Below, piece after piece: positions 1 through 6,648 of a stretch of DNA of 10,913 nucleotides. The position numbers and the translations under genes were made by a program. Source of the stretch: Patulibacter sp050252545 (GTDB lineage Bacteria > Actinomycetota > Thermoleophilia > Solirubrobacterales > Solirubrobacteraceae). The stretch's first letter is position 1. Each line of letters starts with the position of its first letter. Below the pieces are notes generated by a model that made no database searches, had not been told where the DNA came from, and was given only the letters and a program-made list of their open reading frames with translations. The stretch is taken from assembly GCA_050252545.1 (NCBI GenBank), contig JBFWKS010000130.1, positions 1-10,913 of the forward strand, read 5' to 3'.

Positions 1-33
1 CTTCCGCCGCCCGTCGGTGACCCATCCCTTCCC

Positions 34-39
34 AAGGAG
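34..39 (+). promoter_or_regulatory. Ribosome binding site of the iron-binding lipoprotein gene
   Basis: The purine-rich AAGGAG lies 4 nt before the ATG at 44. It favours that ATG over the in-frame GTG at 17, which would add nine residues (MTHPFPRSS) in front of a normal lipoprotein signal peptide. Confidence 0.6.
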
Positions 40-43
40 CTCC

Positions 44-1093
44 ATGCGCTCGCTGCGATCCTCGCTGCTCGTCTGTTCCCTGCTCGTCTCGTCGCTCGGC
101 CTCGCCGCGTGCGGATCCGACGAGGACGAGTCGTCCACCACACCACAGGCGTCGGGTGGCGACGTCGAGCTGACCGTCTACTCCGGCCGCGACGAGGAGC
201 TCGTCGCGCCGCTGCTGGACCGGTTCGAGAAGGCCGAGGGCATCAAGCTCAAGGTCCGCTACGGCGACAGCGCCGAGCTGGCGGCAACGATCCGCGAGGA
301 GGGCGACCGCAGCCCGGCCGACGTGTACTTCGGCCAGGACGCCGGGGCGCTCGGGGCGCTCGCCAAGGGCGGCGCGCTGGCCGAGCTGCCCCAGGCCACG
401 CTCGATCGGGTCGAGCCCGGGCAGCGCTCGGCCTCCGGTCACTGGGTCGGCACGTCGGGACGCGTGCGCGTCATGGCGTACGACAAGCGTGAGCTGCAGC
501 CGTCCGACCTGCCCGACTCGGTCTTCGGACTCACCGACGACCGGTGGAAGGGCAAGGTCGGTTGGGCCCCGACCAACGCGTCGTTCCAGGCGTTCGTCAC
601 CGCGATGCGCAAGCTCCACGGCGAGGACCGCACCGCCAAGTGGCTGGAGGACATGAAGTCCAACGACGCTCAGGCGTACGACAAGAACGGCCTGATCCGC
701 GATGCCGTCGCCGCCGGCGAGATCCAGGTCGGTCTCATCAACCACTACTACGTCGCCCAGAAGCTCGCGGAGGAGAAGGACCCCGATGCCTACCCGGTCG
801 CGCTGCACTTCCCGCGCGGTGACGTCGGGTCGCTGATCAACGTCGCCGGCGCAGGCGTCCTGGCGAGCTCCGAGCACCAGGAGCAGGCCCGCAAGCTCGT
901 CGACTTCCTGCTCGGCAAGGAGGCGCAGGAGTACTTCCGGTCGGAGACCGCCGAGTACCCGTTGTCCGCCGGCGTCGAGGCGCTCGACGCGCTCCCGGCC
1001 CTGGAGGACATCCCGCAGCCGGACATGGACCTGAGCGACATCGACGACCTCGAGGGCACCCTCCAGCTCCTGGAGCGCACCGGCGTCCTGTGA
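44..1093 (+). CDS. fbpA: Ferric iron ABC transporter substrate-binding lipoprotein (FbpA-like)
   Basis: Extracytoplasmic solute-binding lipoprotein of 349 residues, expected to capture Fe(III) outside the membrane and deliver it to the permease encoded next. Residues 1-23 form a lipoprotein signal peptide: Arg at 2 and 5, a hydrophobic core, and the lipobox LAAC with Cys23 as the likely lipidated residue. An acidic, Ser/Thr-rich linker follows (24-40). The mature domain opens with LTVYSGRDEEL (43-53), the usual start of the ferric-binding family. It carries the GLINHYYVAQ segment with Tyr235-Tyr236, matching the tyrosine pair that coordinates iron in FbpA/FutA proteins. The ATG at 44 is chosen for its AAGGAG site and the position of the signal peptide. 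The permease gene starts 35 bp downstream on the same strand. The natural promoter, and any iron-responsive (DtxR/IdeR) operator, would lie upstream of the window. The family is clear; specificity for iron rather than another anion or metal complex is inferred from the Tyr pair. Confidence 0.88.
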   Translation: MRSLRSSLLVCSLLVSSLGLAACGSDEDESSTTPQASGGDVELTVYSGRDEELVAPLLDRFEKAEGIKLKVRYGDSAELAATIREEGDRSPADVYFGQDAGALGALAKGGALAELPQATLDRVEPGQRSASGHWVGTSGRVRVMAYDKRELQPSDLPDSVFGLTDDRWKGKVGWAPTNASFQAFVTAMRKLHGEDRTAKWLEDMKSNDAQAYDKNGLIRDAVAAGEIQVGLINHYYVAQKLAEEKDPDAYPVALHFPRGDVGSLINVAGAGVLASSEHQEQARKLVDFLLGKEAQEYFRSETAEYPLSAGVEALDALPALEDIPQPDMDLSDIDDLEGTLQLLERTGVL

Positions 1094-1128
1094 TCGCCGC
1101 CGCCGCGCATGCGGCCACCATCTAGTCG

Positions 1129-2721
1129 ATGTCGGAACGCCGACTGATCGGCGGCCGCGGCGGGCCTGGCCCGCCGCGGCCGTTGCTGCTCGTCGCGGCG
1201 CTCGTGAGCGCCGCGGTCGCGCTGCCCGCGATCTATCTGCTGATCGTCGTCACCGGCGATCTCGACGGAGCGTTCGACGCGCTGTGGCGCGAGCGGACCG
1301 CGCGCCTGCTCGCCCAGAGCGCGCTGCTGGCCGTCGCGGTCGCCGCGTCGGCGGCGGCGCTCGCGATCCCGCTGGCGTGGATCACGGTCTGCAGCGACCT
1401 TCCGGGCCGGCGGGCGTGGGCCGTCCTCGTGACGCTGCCGCTGGTGGTGCCCAGCTACGTCGGGGCATACGTGCTCGTGGCGACGCTCGGCCCCCGCGGC
1501 CTGGTGCAGGAGGTGCTCGCCGGGCCGCTGGGGATCGATCGGCTGCCGAGCGTCTACGGGTTCGTGGGCGCGTGGGGGGTGCTGACGCTCGTCACCTACC
1601 CGCTGGTGCTCATTCCCGCGCGGGCCGCGCTCCGGCGGGCCGATCCGGCGTTGCTGGAGGCCGCCCGAGGCCTGGGTGCCGGCCCGTGGCGGATTGCGCG
1701 CACGGTGGTCCTGCCGCAGATGGCGCCGGCGGTCGCGGCCGGGTCGCTGATCGTCGCGCTGTACGCGCTGAGCGACTTCGGGTCGGTGTCGATCCTGCGG
1801 TTCGACTCGTTCACGCGCGTGATCCACCAGTCCTACCGGGCGAGCTTCGACCGGACGGGTCCGGCGGTACTGGCCGCGGTGCTGATCCTGCTGATGGTGG
1901 TGCTCGTCGCGATCGAGGCGCGGGTCCGCCGCCGCGGTGGACACCACCGCACGGGGCCGGGCGCCGGGCGGCCGCTCGCGCCCGTCCCGCTGGGTCGGTG
2001 GCGCGTGCCGGCTCTGCTGCTGTGCGGGACGCTCGTCACCGTCGCGCTCGTGCTGCCGGTCGGCGTGCTGGCGGTGTGGGCGCTGCACGGCACCGACACA
2101 CTGGGCTGGGAGGACTTGCGCGGCGCCACCGGCAACTCGCTGCTCACCGCCGGGCTGGCCGCGATCATCGCGGTCGTCGTCACCGCGCCCGCGGCGTGGC
2201 TCGGTGCCCGTCACCGCGGCCGGCGGGTGGTGCGCGTCGTCGAGGCCGCGCACCACGGCGGCTACGCGCTGCCCCACATCGTCGTCGCGCTGGCGCTGGT
2301 GTACCTGGGGGTGCGCGTGGTCCCGTGGGCCTACCAGACCCTCGGCATGGCGATCTTCGCGTTGGTCCTGCTGTACGTGCCGCTGGCGCTCGGGGTGCTG
2401 CGGGCGACGCTGCTGCAGATCCCGCCGCACCTCGAGGAGGCCGCGCAGGGCCTGGGGCGCTCGCGGCTGTCGGTCGCCCGGACGGTGCTGCTGCCGCTGG
2501 CCCGCCCCGGCATCCTCGCCGGTCTGGCGCTCGTGTTCCTCACCGCGATCAAGGAGCTTCCCGCAATGGTCCTGCTCGCCCCGACGGAGTTCGACACACT
2601 GGCCACTGTGCTCTGGCAGCAGACGAACCTGTCGGTGTTCGAGCGGGCGGCGGTGCCGGCCCTCGTGCTGCTGGCGATCTCCGCACCACCGCTGGCGTTG
2701 CTCATGGAGCGCGACCGGTGA
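1129..2721 (+). CDS. fbpB: Ferric iron ABC transporter permease, fused double domain (FbpB-like)
   Basis: Integral membrane permease of 530 residues made of two homologous binding-protein-dependent transport domains in tandem, as in FbpB/AfuB, so one polypeptide supplies both halves of the channel. The first hydrophobic segment is at about residues 18-43. Each half carries an EAA loop that contacts the ATPase: EAARGLG at 177-183 followed by a VVLPQMAPA stretch, and EEAAQGLG at 436-443 followed by VLLPLARPG. The halves are joined by a basic, Gly/Pro-rich cytoplasmic linker at about 265-295 (RVRRRGGHH and onward). About twelve membrane spans are expected. The start is the ATG at 1129. No convincing Shine-Dalgarno precedes it, and a small inverted repeat (GCCGC-GCAT-GCGGC, 1102-1115) sits in the 35 bp gap after the binding-protein gene. 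The 3' end overlaps the ATPase gene by 4 bp. Fused permeases of this type also serve thiamine or phosphonate importers; the FbpA-like neighbour argues for iron. Confidence 0.88.
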   Translation: MSERRLIGGRGGPGPPRPLLLVAALVSAAVALPAIYLLIVVTGDLDGAFDALWRERTARLLAQSALLAVAVAASAAALAIPLAWITVCSDLPGRRAWAVLVTLPLVVPSYVGAYVLVATLGPRGLVQEVLAGPLGIDRLPSVYGFVGAWGVLTLVTYPLVLIPARAALRRADPALLEAARGLGAGPWRIARTVVLPQMAPAVAAGSLIVALYALSDFGSVSILRFDSFTRVIHQSYRASFDRTGPAVLAAVLILLMVVLVAIEARVRRRGGHHRTGPGAGRPLAPVPLGRWRVPALLLCGTLVTVALVLPVGVLAVWALHGTDTLGWEDLRGATGNSLLTAGLAAIIAVVVTAPAAWLGARHRGRRVVRVVEAAHHGGYALPHIVVALALVYLGVRVVPWAYQTLGMAIFALVLLYVPLALGVLRATLLQIPPHLEEAAQGLGRSRLSVARTVLLPLARPGILAGLALVFLTAIKELPAMVLLAPTEFDTLATVLWQQTNLSVFERAAVPALVLLAISAPPLALLMERDR

Positions 2722-3830
2722 GCGGCACGGCCGATCCGGTCGCCTTGCCGGGCACCGACGATCCGGGTACCGGCGGCGCGCCGTCGACCCCGGCGATCAG
2801 CTGCGTCGGGCTGCACAAGGCGTTCGACGGGGTCCCGGCGGTGGCGGGCGTCGACCTGGAGGCGCCGCGGGGTGCGCTCACCGCGGTCCTCGGACCGAGT
2901 GGCTGCGGCAAGACGACGCTCCTGCGCCTGGTCGCCGGGTTCGAGCGGCCGGACGCCGGCACGGTGCGAGTCGCCGACCGGGTCGTGGCCGACGACCGCA
3001 CGTTCGTGGGGCCGGACCGGCGGCGGATCGGGATGGTGTTCCAGGACTATGCGCTCTTCCCGCACCTCGACGTCGCGGCGAACGTCGCCTACGGCCTGGG
3101 TCGCCGTCCGGACCGCGCCCGCGTGGCCGAGCTGCTGGACCTCGTCGGACTCGGCGACCTGGGGGCGCGACGTCCGCACGAGCTGTCCGGCGGCCAGCAG
3201 CAGCGGGTGGCGCTGGCCCGCGCTCTGGCTCCACGACCCGACGTCGTGCTGCTGGACGAGCCGTTCTCCAACCTCGACGCACGCCTGCGCGGGCAGCTGC
3301 GCCGCGACATGCGCGACGTCCTGGCCGCGGCGGGAACGAGCGCCGTGCTCGTGACCCACGACCAGGACGAGGCGTTGAGCCTGGCCGATCACGTCGTGCT
3401 GATGCGCTCGGGAACGGTCGAGCAGGTCGGCACGCCCGAGGCGATCTACCGACGCCCGGCGACCCGCTGGGCGGCCGAGTTCGTCGGCACGGTCGACGTC
3501 CTTCCCGGTGTCGCCGACGGCGGCCGGATCGAGACGCCACTGGGCACCGTGGCCGATCCGGGCGTGCACCGCGGCGCGGTCGAGGTGGCCCTGCGTCCCG
3601 AGGACGTGGCGTTGACGACCGACGACGAGACCGGCGACGGGCGTCCGGTGGTCGTCGTCGCACGCGAGTACTACGGCCGCGACCAGCTCGTCACCGTCGA
3701 GCTCGCCGACGGCCGGCGGGTGCGTCACCGCGGACCGGGCTTTCCGCCCTGGGCCCCCGGCGACCGCGGCCACATCCACGTGACCGGCTCGGTCTCCGTC
3801 GTGGGCACGGGGCCGCGGGCGCCGCGGTAG
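2718..3830 (+). CDS. fbpC: Ferric iron ABC transporter ATP-binding protein (FbpC-like)
   Basis: Cytoplasmic ATPase of 370 residues that powers the importer. All nucleotide-binding motifs are present: Walker A GPSGCGKTT (59-67), Q-loop Gln109 in VFQDYALFPH, signature LSGGQQQRVALARAL (156-170), Walker B VVLLDEP (176-182) and switch His214 in VTHDQDEAL. The C-terminal third, with VEVALRPEDVAL, resembles the TOBE-type regulatory domain of the CUT1/Fbp/PotA ATPases. The start is the GTG at 2718, which overlaps the permease stop as GTGA. A GGAG (2706-2709) lies 8 nt upstream inside the permease gene, so translation is probably coupled. The frame stays open far upstream, but that part is only a shadow of the permease gene. 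About 24 extra residues precede the ABC core. The gene ends 13 bp before the stop of the convergent aminopeptidase gene. Confidence 0.9.
   Translation: MSGTADPVALPGTDDPGTGGAPSTPAISCVGLHKAFDGVPAVAGVDLEAPRGALTAVLGPSGCGKTTLLRLVAGFERPDAGTVRVADRVVADDRTFVGPDRRRIGMVFQDYALFPHLDVAANVAYGLGRRPDRARVAELLDLVGLGDLGARRPHELSGGQQQRVALARALAPRPDVVLLDEPFSNLDARLRGQLRRDMRDVLAAAGTSAVLVTHDQDEALSLADHVVLMRSGTVEQVGTPEAIYRRPATRWAAEFVGTVDVLPGVADGGRIETPLGTVADPGVHRGAVEVALRPEDVALTTDDETGDGRPVVVVAREYYGRDQLVTVELADGRRVRHRGPGFPPWAPGDRGHIHVTGSVSVVGTGPRAPR
3813..3827 (+). terminator. Hairpin at the 3' end of the ABC ATPase gene
   Basis: CCGCGG-GCG-CCGCGG forms a perfect 6 bp stem with a 3 nt loop, ending just before the TAG stop of the ATPase gene. 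It has no T-tract, and the sequence is coding, so it may be chance in GC-rich DNA. It lies at a convergent junction with almost no free space, where a terminator for one or both strands would be expected. Confidence 0.25.
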
Positions 3831-3843
3831 GGACGAGCGAGTC

Positions 3844-4965
3844 CTACAACCCGACGAACCGCCCGTCCTGCTGCAGGACCTCGCCGTCGACCTCGAGTCG
3901 GCCGCCGGCGCGCAGGTCGCAGATCAGGTCCCAGTGCAGGGCGGACAGGTTCGTGCCGCCGGTCTCGGGGTAGGAGCGGCCCAGGGCGGTGTGGACGGTG
4001 CCACCGATCTTCTCGTCGAAGAGGATCACGCCGATCGCGCGGTCGATGCCGAAGTTCGTGCCGATGCCGACCTCGCCCAGTCGGCGGGCGCCGTCGTCGG
4101 TGGCCAACGCGCGCTCCAGGTACTCGCCGCCCTCGTCGGCGGCGTGCGCGACAACCTCGCCGTCGCGGAACGTCAGCTCCACGCCCGAGACCCTCACGCC
4201 CGCGGGGGAGGACGGCACCGTGAACCGGATGGTGCCCTCGGCACTCGCCTCGTGCGGTCCGGTGAAGACCTCACCGGACGGCATGTTGCGCCGACCGTCG
4301 CTGTTGGCCCACTCCCGACCGGCGACGCGCAGCCGCAGATCGGTGCCCGGCGCCACGATCCGCAGCTCCTCCGCCGGCTCCAGCCGCTCGATCAGCCGGG
4401 CCTGGAAGTCGCGCAGCCCACGCCACGCCCGGATCGGGTCGGGCCGGTCCAGGAACGTCGCGCGCCGCACGAACGCGGCCAGGTCCTCCAGCTCCATCCC
4501 GGCCTGCTCGGCAAGGGCGCGGGTCGGCCACAACGTCGTGGCCCACCGCCGCGACAACGTCAACTCGCGTGCGGGCGCGCGGCCGCGCGCCGCACGCGCG
4601 ATGCGGGTCGGATCGATCTCTGCCAGTGCCGCGGTGTCGTCCGGGGCCTGGATCGAGAGGGTGGCGTCGGCCTGGCGGGCCTCCTCCAGCTGGATCGGCG
4701 GCACGCCATCCAGGTGGCGGTCGCCGGCGTGGCGGTAGAAGCCCTCCAGCTGGCCGGGCAGCTCGACGTGCAGCAGCGGCCACGCATCGCGCTGCAACAG
4801 CGCCCGCTGGACCTCGACGAGCAGCGGCGCGGCCAGATCGGTGGACCGCACCACGACCTGGTCGCCGGGCTCGGGCTCCAGGCAATAGCCGACCAACAGA
4901 TCGGCCATCGCCGCCGCGTCCAGGACGTCGGCGATCGTGTCGTGGTCCTCCTCGACGCTGGGCAC
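3844..4965 (-). CDS. M29-family metallo-aminopeptidase (AmpS/PepS-like)
   Basis: Likely cytoplasmic aminopeptidase of the M29 (thermophilic metalloprotease) family, releasing N-terminal residues from peptides with a two-metal site; 373 residues from the chosen start, a normal length. The N-terminal part ADLLVGYCLEPEPGDQVVV (21-39) matches the family's opening. Candidate metal or catalytic residues, all in conserved-looking contexts, are Glu232 (SGEVF), Glu298 (GEVGIG), His325 (GTVHTALG), Tyr332 (RSYPETGG) and His344/Asp346 (HWDLICD). Assigning individual ligands is from family knowledge. The start is uncertain. GTG at 4965 has AGGAGG 5 nt upstream and is preferred. GTG at 4989 overlaps the upstream gene's stop as GTGA and adds eight mostly acidic residues. 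ATG at 4908 is the shortest option and lacks a ribosome site. Whichever is used, the N-terminus before the domain is acidic. It is probably co-transcribed with the small gene upstream. Confidence 0.87.
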   Translation of the reverse strand: MPSVEEDHDTIADVLDAAAMADLLVGYCLEPEPGDQVVVRSTDLAAPLLVEVQRALLQRDAWPLLHVELPGQLEGFYRHAGDRHLDGVPPIQLEEARQADATLSIQAPDDTAALAEIDPTRIARAARGRAPARELTLSRRWATTLWPTRALAEQAGMELEDLAAFVRRATFLDRPDPIRAWRGLRDFQARLIERLEPAEELRIVAPGTDLRLRVAGREWANSDGRRNMPSGEVFTGPHEASAEGTIRFTVPSSPAGVRVSGVELTFRDGEVVAHAADEGGEYLERALATDDGARRLGEVGIGTNFGIDRAIGVILFDEKIGGTVHTALGRSYPETGGTNLSALHWDLICDLRAGGRLEVDGEVLQQDGRFVGL

Positions 4966-4985
4966 GTCGTCCTCCTCGTCGTCGA

Positions 4986-5351
4986 TCACGGAGCCTGCAT
5001 CTCCGGGAACCACTCGGCGAGGTGGTCGCGCAGCACGGTCCGCAGCCACGCGCGCTCGTCCGGTCCGGCCACGCGGAACCGCTGCAGGAGCGCCTTGTCG
5101 CCGCGCGTGGCGACCCCGTTGATCGTCCACTCGTCGACGAGCCGCTCGAAGAGGAACTCGACCGCACGGTGCCACGCGTCGTCGCGGGTGCTCGACGCCT
5201 GTCCGAGCCGACCGGCGAACGTCTCCGCATAGAGCGTCCGGGTGCGGGGGGTCAGGGAGCAACGCAGCTCGACCGCCATCGATCCATCCTCCGACGTGGA
5301 CGACACGGTCGGCAGCTTGGGGAGGTCGGACTTCCTGCGCTTCTTGGCCAT
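4986..5351 (-). CDS. Conserved-looking hypothetical protein, 121 residues
   Basis: I do not recognise this protein. It begins with a strongly basic, Lys/Arg-rich segment (MAKKRRKSDLPK), then a Ser/Thr-rich stretch to about residue 24. The rest looks globular and largely helical, with many Trp, Leu, Glu and Arg residues (for example HRAVEFLFERLVDEW and ERAWLRTVLRDHLAEWFP). There is no signal peptide, membrane segment or cysteine cluster. G/C-rich third positions run through the whole frame. The stop (TGA, 4986-4988) overlaps the alternative GTG start of the aminopeptidase gene, so the two are likely one transcript. ATG 5351 gives the longest sensible product but has no clear ribosome site. ATG 5279 (97 residues, starting MAVELRC) has GGAGG 8 nt upstream and is a real alternative. 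Confidence 0.6.
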   Translation of the reverse strand: MAKKRRKSDLPKLPTVSSTSEDGSMAVELRCSLTPRTRTLYAETFAGRLGQASSTRDDAWHRAVEFLFERLVDEWTINGVATRGDKALLQRFRVAGPDERAWLRTVLRDHLAEWFPEMQAP

Positions 5352-5382
5352 GGGGACGGCAACCCGGAGAGGTCGCCCGGCG

Positions 5383-5388
5383 AGTCTA
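5383..5388 (-). promoter_or_regulatory. Possible -10 element of the hypothetical/aminopeptidase operon
   Basis: On the minus strand TAGACT fits a TANNNT -10 box and would start transcription about 25 nt before the ATG at 5351. No good -35 is visible. The CTAGA here is one of the few AT-containing words in the 97 bp divergent region. A short inverted repeat, CGACC-GA-GGTCG (5407-5418), lies between the two divergent transcription units and could be an operator. Confidence 0.3.
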
Positions 5389-5435
5389 GATGGTCCGTCA
5401 CCCGTTCGACCGAGGTCGGGACCCGGGACGGCGGG

Positions 5436-5441
5436 TAGGGT
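5436..5441 (+). promoter_or_regulatory. Possible -10 element for a leaderless transcript ahead of the hydrolase
   Basis: TAGGGT fits TANNNT and lies 7 nt before the GTG at 5449. That is the spacing expected when transcription begins at the start codon itself (leaderless mRNA, common in actinobacteria). No clear -35 is visible. Confidence 0.35.
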
Positions 5442-5448
5442 TCCTGGG

Positions 5449-5514
5449 GTGACCGGCCGCGCCTCGACCTGCCCCCGCGTCCCCGCCCGGACGTGCCCGG
5501 AGCCGTGGCGATGA
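5449..5514 (+). CDS. Possible 21-codon leader ORF coupled to the hydrolase gene
   Basis: A short frame starting at GTG 5449 encodes 21 residues (VTGRASTCPRVPARTCPEPWR, initiating Val read as Met), rich in Arg and Pro with two Cys. Its TGA stop (5512-5514) overlaps the ATG of the metallo-hydrolase gene as ATGA, and a TAGGGT -10-like box sits at leaderless spacing before it. This arrangement would make translation of the hydrolase depend on the leader. It is inferred from position and spacing only; the peptide has no recognised homolog, and the 62 bp could simply be a 5' untranslated region. Confidence 0.3.
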   Translation: MTGRASTCPRVPARTCPEPWR

Positions 5515-6527
5515 AGTCCCGCCGGACCACCCGCGAGCTCGGTCGTGGGGAGCGCGTCCTGCCCGGCGTCTGGCGGCTCCGGCTGCCGCTGCCGTGGCCG
5601 GGAGTGCCGCACTGCAACGCCTGGGCCGTCGCCGCCGGCGACGGGATCGTGCTGTTCGACACCGGCATGCATCAGCCAGGGTCGATGGCGCACCTGGAGC
5701 GGGCGATGGACATGGTCCACCTGCGACCCGAGCTCGTGCGGCAGATCGTCATCACCCACGCGCACGTCGACCACTGCGGACAGACGACGCCGATCGTGCT
5801 GCGGACCGGGGCGCCGGTGTGGGGCCATCCCGCCCACGACCACCTGACCAAGTGGCTGACCGACCCCGACGGGTACTGGGCCCGCCGGATGGAGGTGGCG
5901 CTGCAGTGCGGCGTGCCCGAGGACCCGGTACGCGAGGCGTCGAAGGCGCTGCGCCACGACGACCTGGGGATCGCGGGCGCCTTCTCGCCCGACCACGACC
6001 TGGTCGACGGCACCGTCATCGACACCGACCTGGGCCCGTTCGTGACGGTCGAGACCCCGGGGCACGCCCCGTCGCACGTGTGCCTGTACAACGCCGACCG
6101 GCGCATGCTCGTGTCGGGCGACCACCTGCTGGGCCGCGTGTCGCTGTACTTCGACTACGGCTACACCGACGATCCGGTGGGGGAGTTCCTCGCGTCGCTG
6201 GATCGGATCGAGGCCCTCGACGCCCGCCTGGTCCTGTCGGGCCACGGGCGGACGTTCACCGACGTCGACGGTCACATCCGCGCCAACCGCGCCCTCATCG
6301 CCGAGCGCTCCGAACGTTGCCTGCGGGCGATCGACGGTGCGGTCGAGGGCGCGTCCGACGAGGGACGCACCCCGTACGAGATGGTCTCCTACGTGATGGA
6401 GACCGACATCCAGATCCTCAACGCGTCGTGGTTGCTGGCCGAGGTGTTGTGCTTCCTGCGGCACCTCGAGGTCACCGGTCGGGTGCGCCAGATCGGTACC
6501 GACCCGGACCGCTTCGCCCTGACCTGA
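5511..6527 (+). CDS. Metallo-beta-lactamase-fold hydrolase
   Basis: Protein of 338 residues with the metallo-beta-lactamase fold, probably a cytoplasmic zinc-dependent hydrolase; the substrate cannot be told. Metal-binding signatures appear in the usual order: strand IVLFDTGMH (46-54), HAHVDH (83-88; His83, His85, Asp87, His88), His185 in ETPGHAPSHV, Asp204 in VSGDHLLG, and His245 in LSGHGRTF. A C-terminal helical region of about 90 residues follows, as in LACTB2-like and related family members. ATG 5511 is chosen because GGAG (5499-5502) lies 8 nt upstream. An in-frame GTG at 5493 would add six residues. Nothing beyond fold-level similarity links it to its neighbours. A terminator-like hairpin follows 13 nt after the stop, so it probably forms its own transcription unit. 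Confidence 0.85.
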   Translation: MKSRRTTRELGRGERVLPGVWRLRLPLPWPGVPHCNAWAVAAGDGIVLFDTGMHQPGSMAHLERAMDMVHLRPELVRQIVITHAHVDHCGQTTPIVLRTGAPVWGHPAHDHLTKWLTDPDGYWARRMEVALQCGVPEDPVREASKALRHDDLGIAGAFSPDHDLVDGTVIDTDLGPFVTVETPGHAPSHVCLYNADRRMLVSGDHLLGRVSLYFDYGYTDDPVGEFLASLDRIEALDARLVLSGHGRTFTDVDGHIRANRALIAERSERCLRAIDGAVEGASDEGRTPYEMVSYVMETDIQILNASWLLAEVLCFLRHLEVTGRVRQIGTDPDRFALT

Positions 6528-6540
6528 GCCACCCGACGGC

Positions 6541-6565
6541 GATCGGGCGTCCCGGCGCCCCGATC
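6541..6565 (+). terminator. Terminator-like hairpin after the hydrolase gene
   Basis: GATCGGG (6541-6547) pairs with CCCGATC (6559-6565). Two further inner pairs form across a 1 nt bulge (C6558), leaving a 6 nt loop. It starts 14 nt after the hydrolase stop and has no T-tract, as is common for hairpins at gene ends in high-GC actinobacteria. Confidence 0.4.
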
Positions 6566-6634
6566 CGGGCGGCAGGTGGGCGGCCGGACCCACCGTGCCG
6601 GATCGCCGCGGGGCCCGGGACCGGCCGAAGTCCA

Positions 6635-6640
6635 TACCAT
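6635..6640 (+). promoter_or_regulatory. Likely -10 element of a leaderless metF transcript
   Basis: TACCAT fits TANNNT and ends 8 nt before the metF ATG at 6649, placing the transcription start at or next to the start codon. There is no convincing Shine-Dalgarno: GGGG abuts the ATG, too close for normal use. That supports leaderless initiation. Confidence 0.45.
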
Positions 6641-6648
6641 CCGTGGGG

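Noticed and set aside
1102..1115. GCCGC-GCAT-GCGGC inverted repeat between the binding-protein and permease genes
   Set aside because: Only 5 bp in the stem, easily chance at this composition; not strong enough to call an attenuator.
790..2430. 546-codon open frame on the minus strand across the permease gene
   Set aside because: Antisense shadow of the permease gene: product is His/Arg/Gln/Gly-rich, low complexity, with no domain. Long stop-free antisense frames are expected at this GC content.
2331..3779. 482-codon minus-strand frame opposite the ATPase gene
   Set aside because: No motifs and composition typical of an antisense shadow; the opposite strand has all ABC ATPase motifs.
1284..3973. 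Plus-strand frames of 678 and 848 codons running through the permease gene
   Set aside because: Out-of-frame Arg/Ala/Pro-rich translations. Only the part of one frame from GTG 2718 is real (the ABC ATPase).
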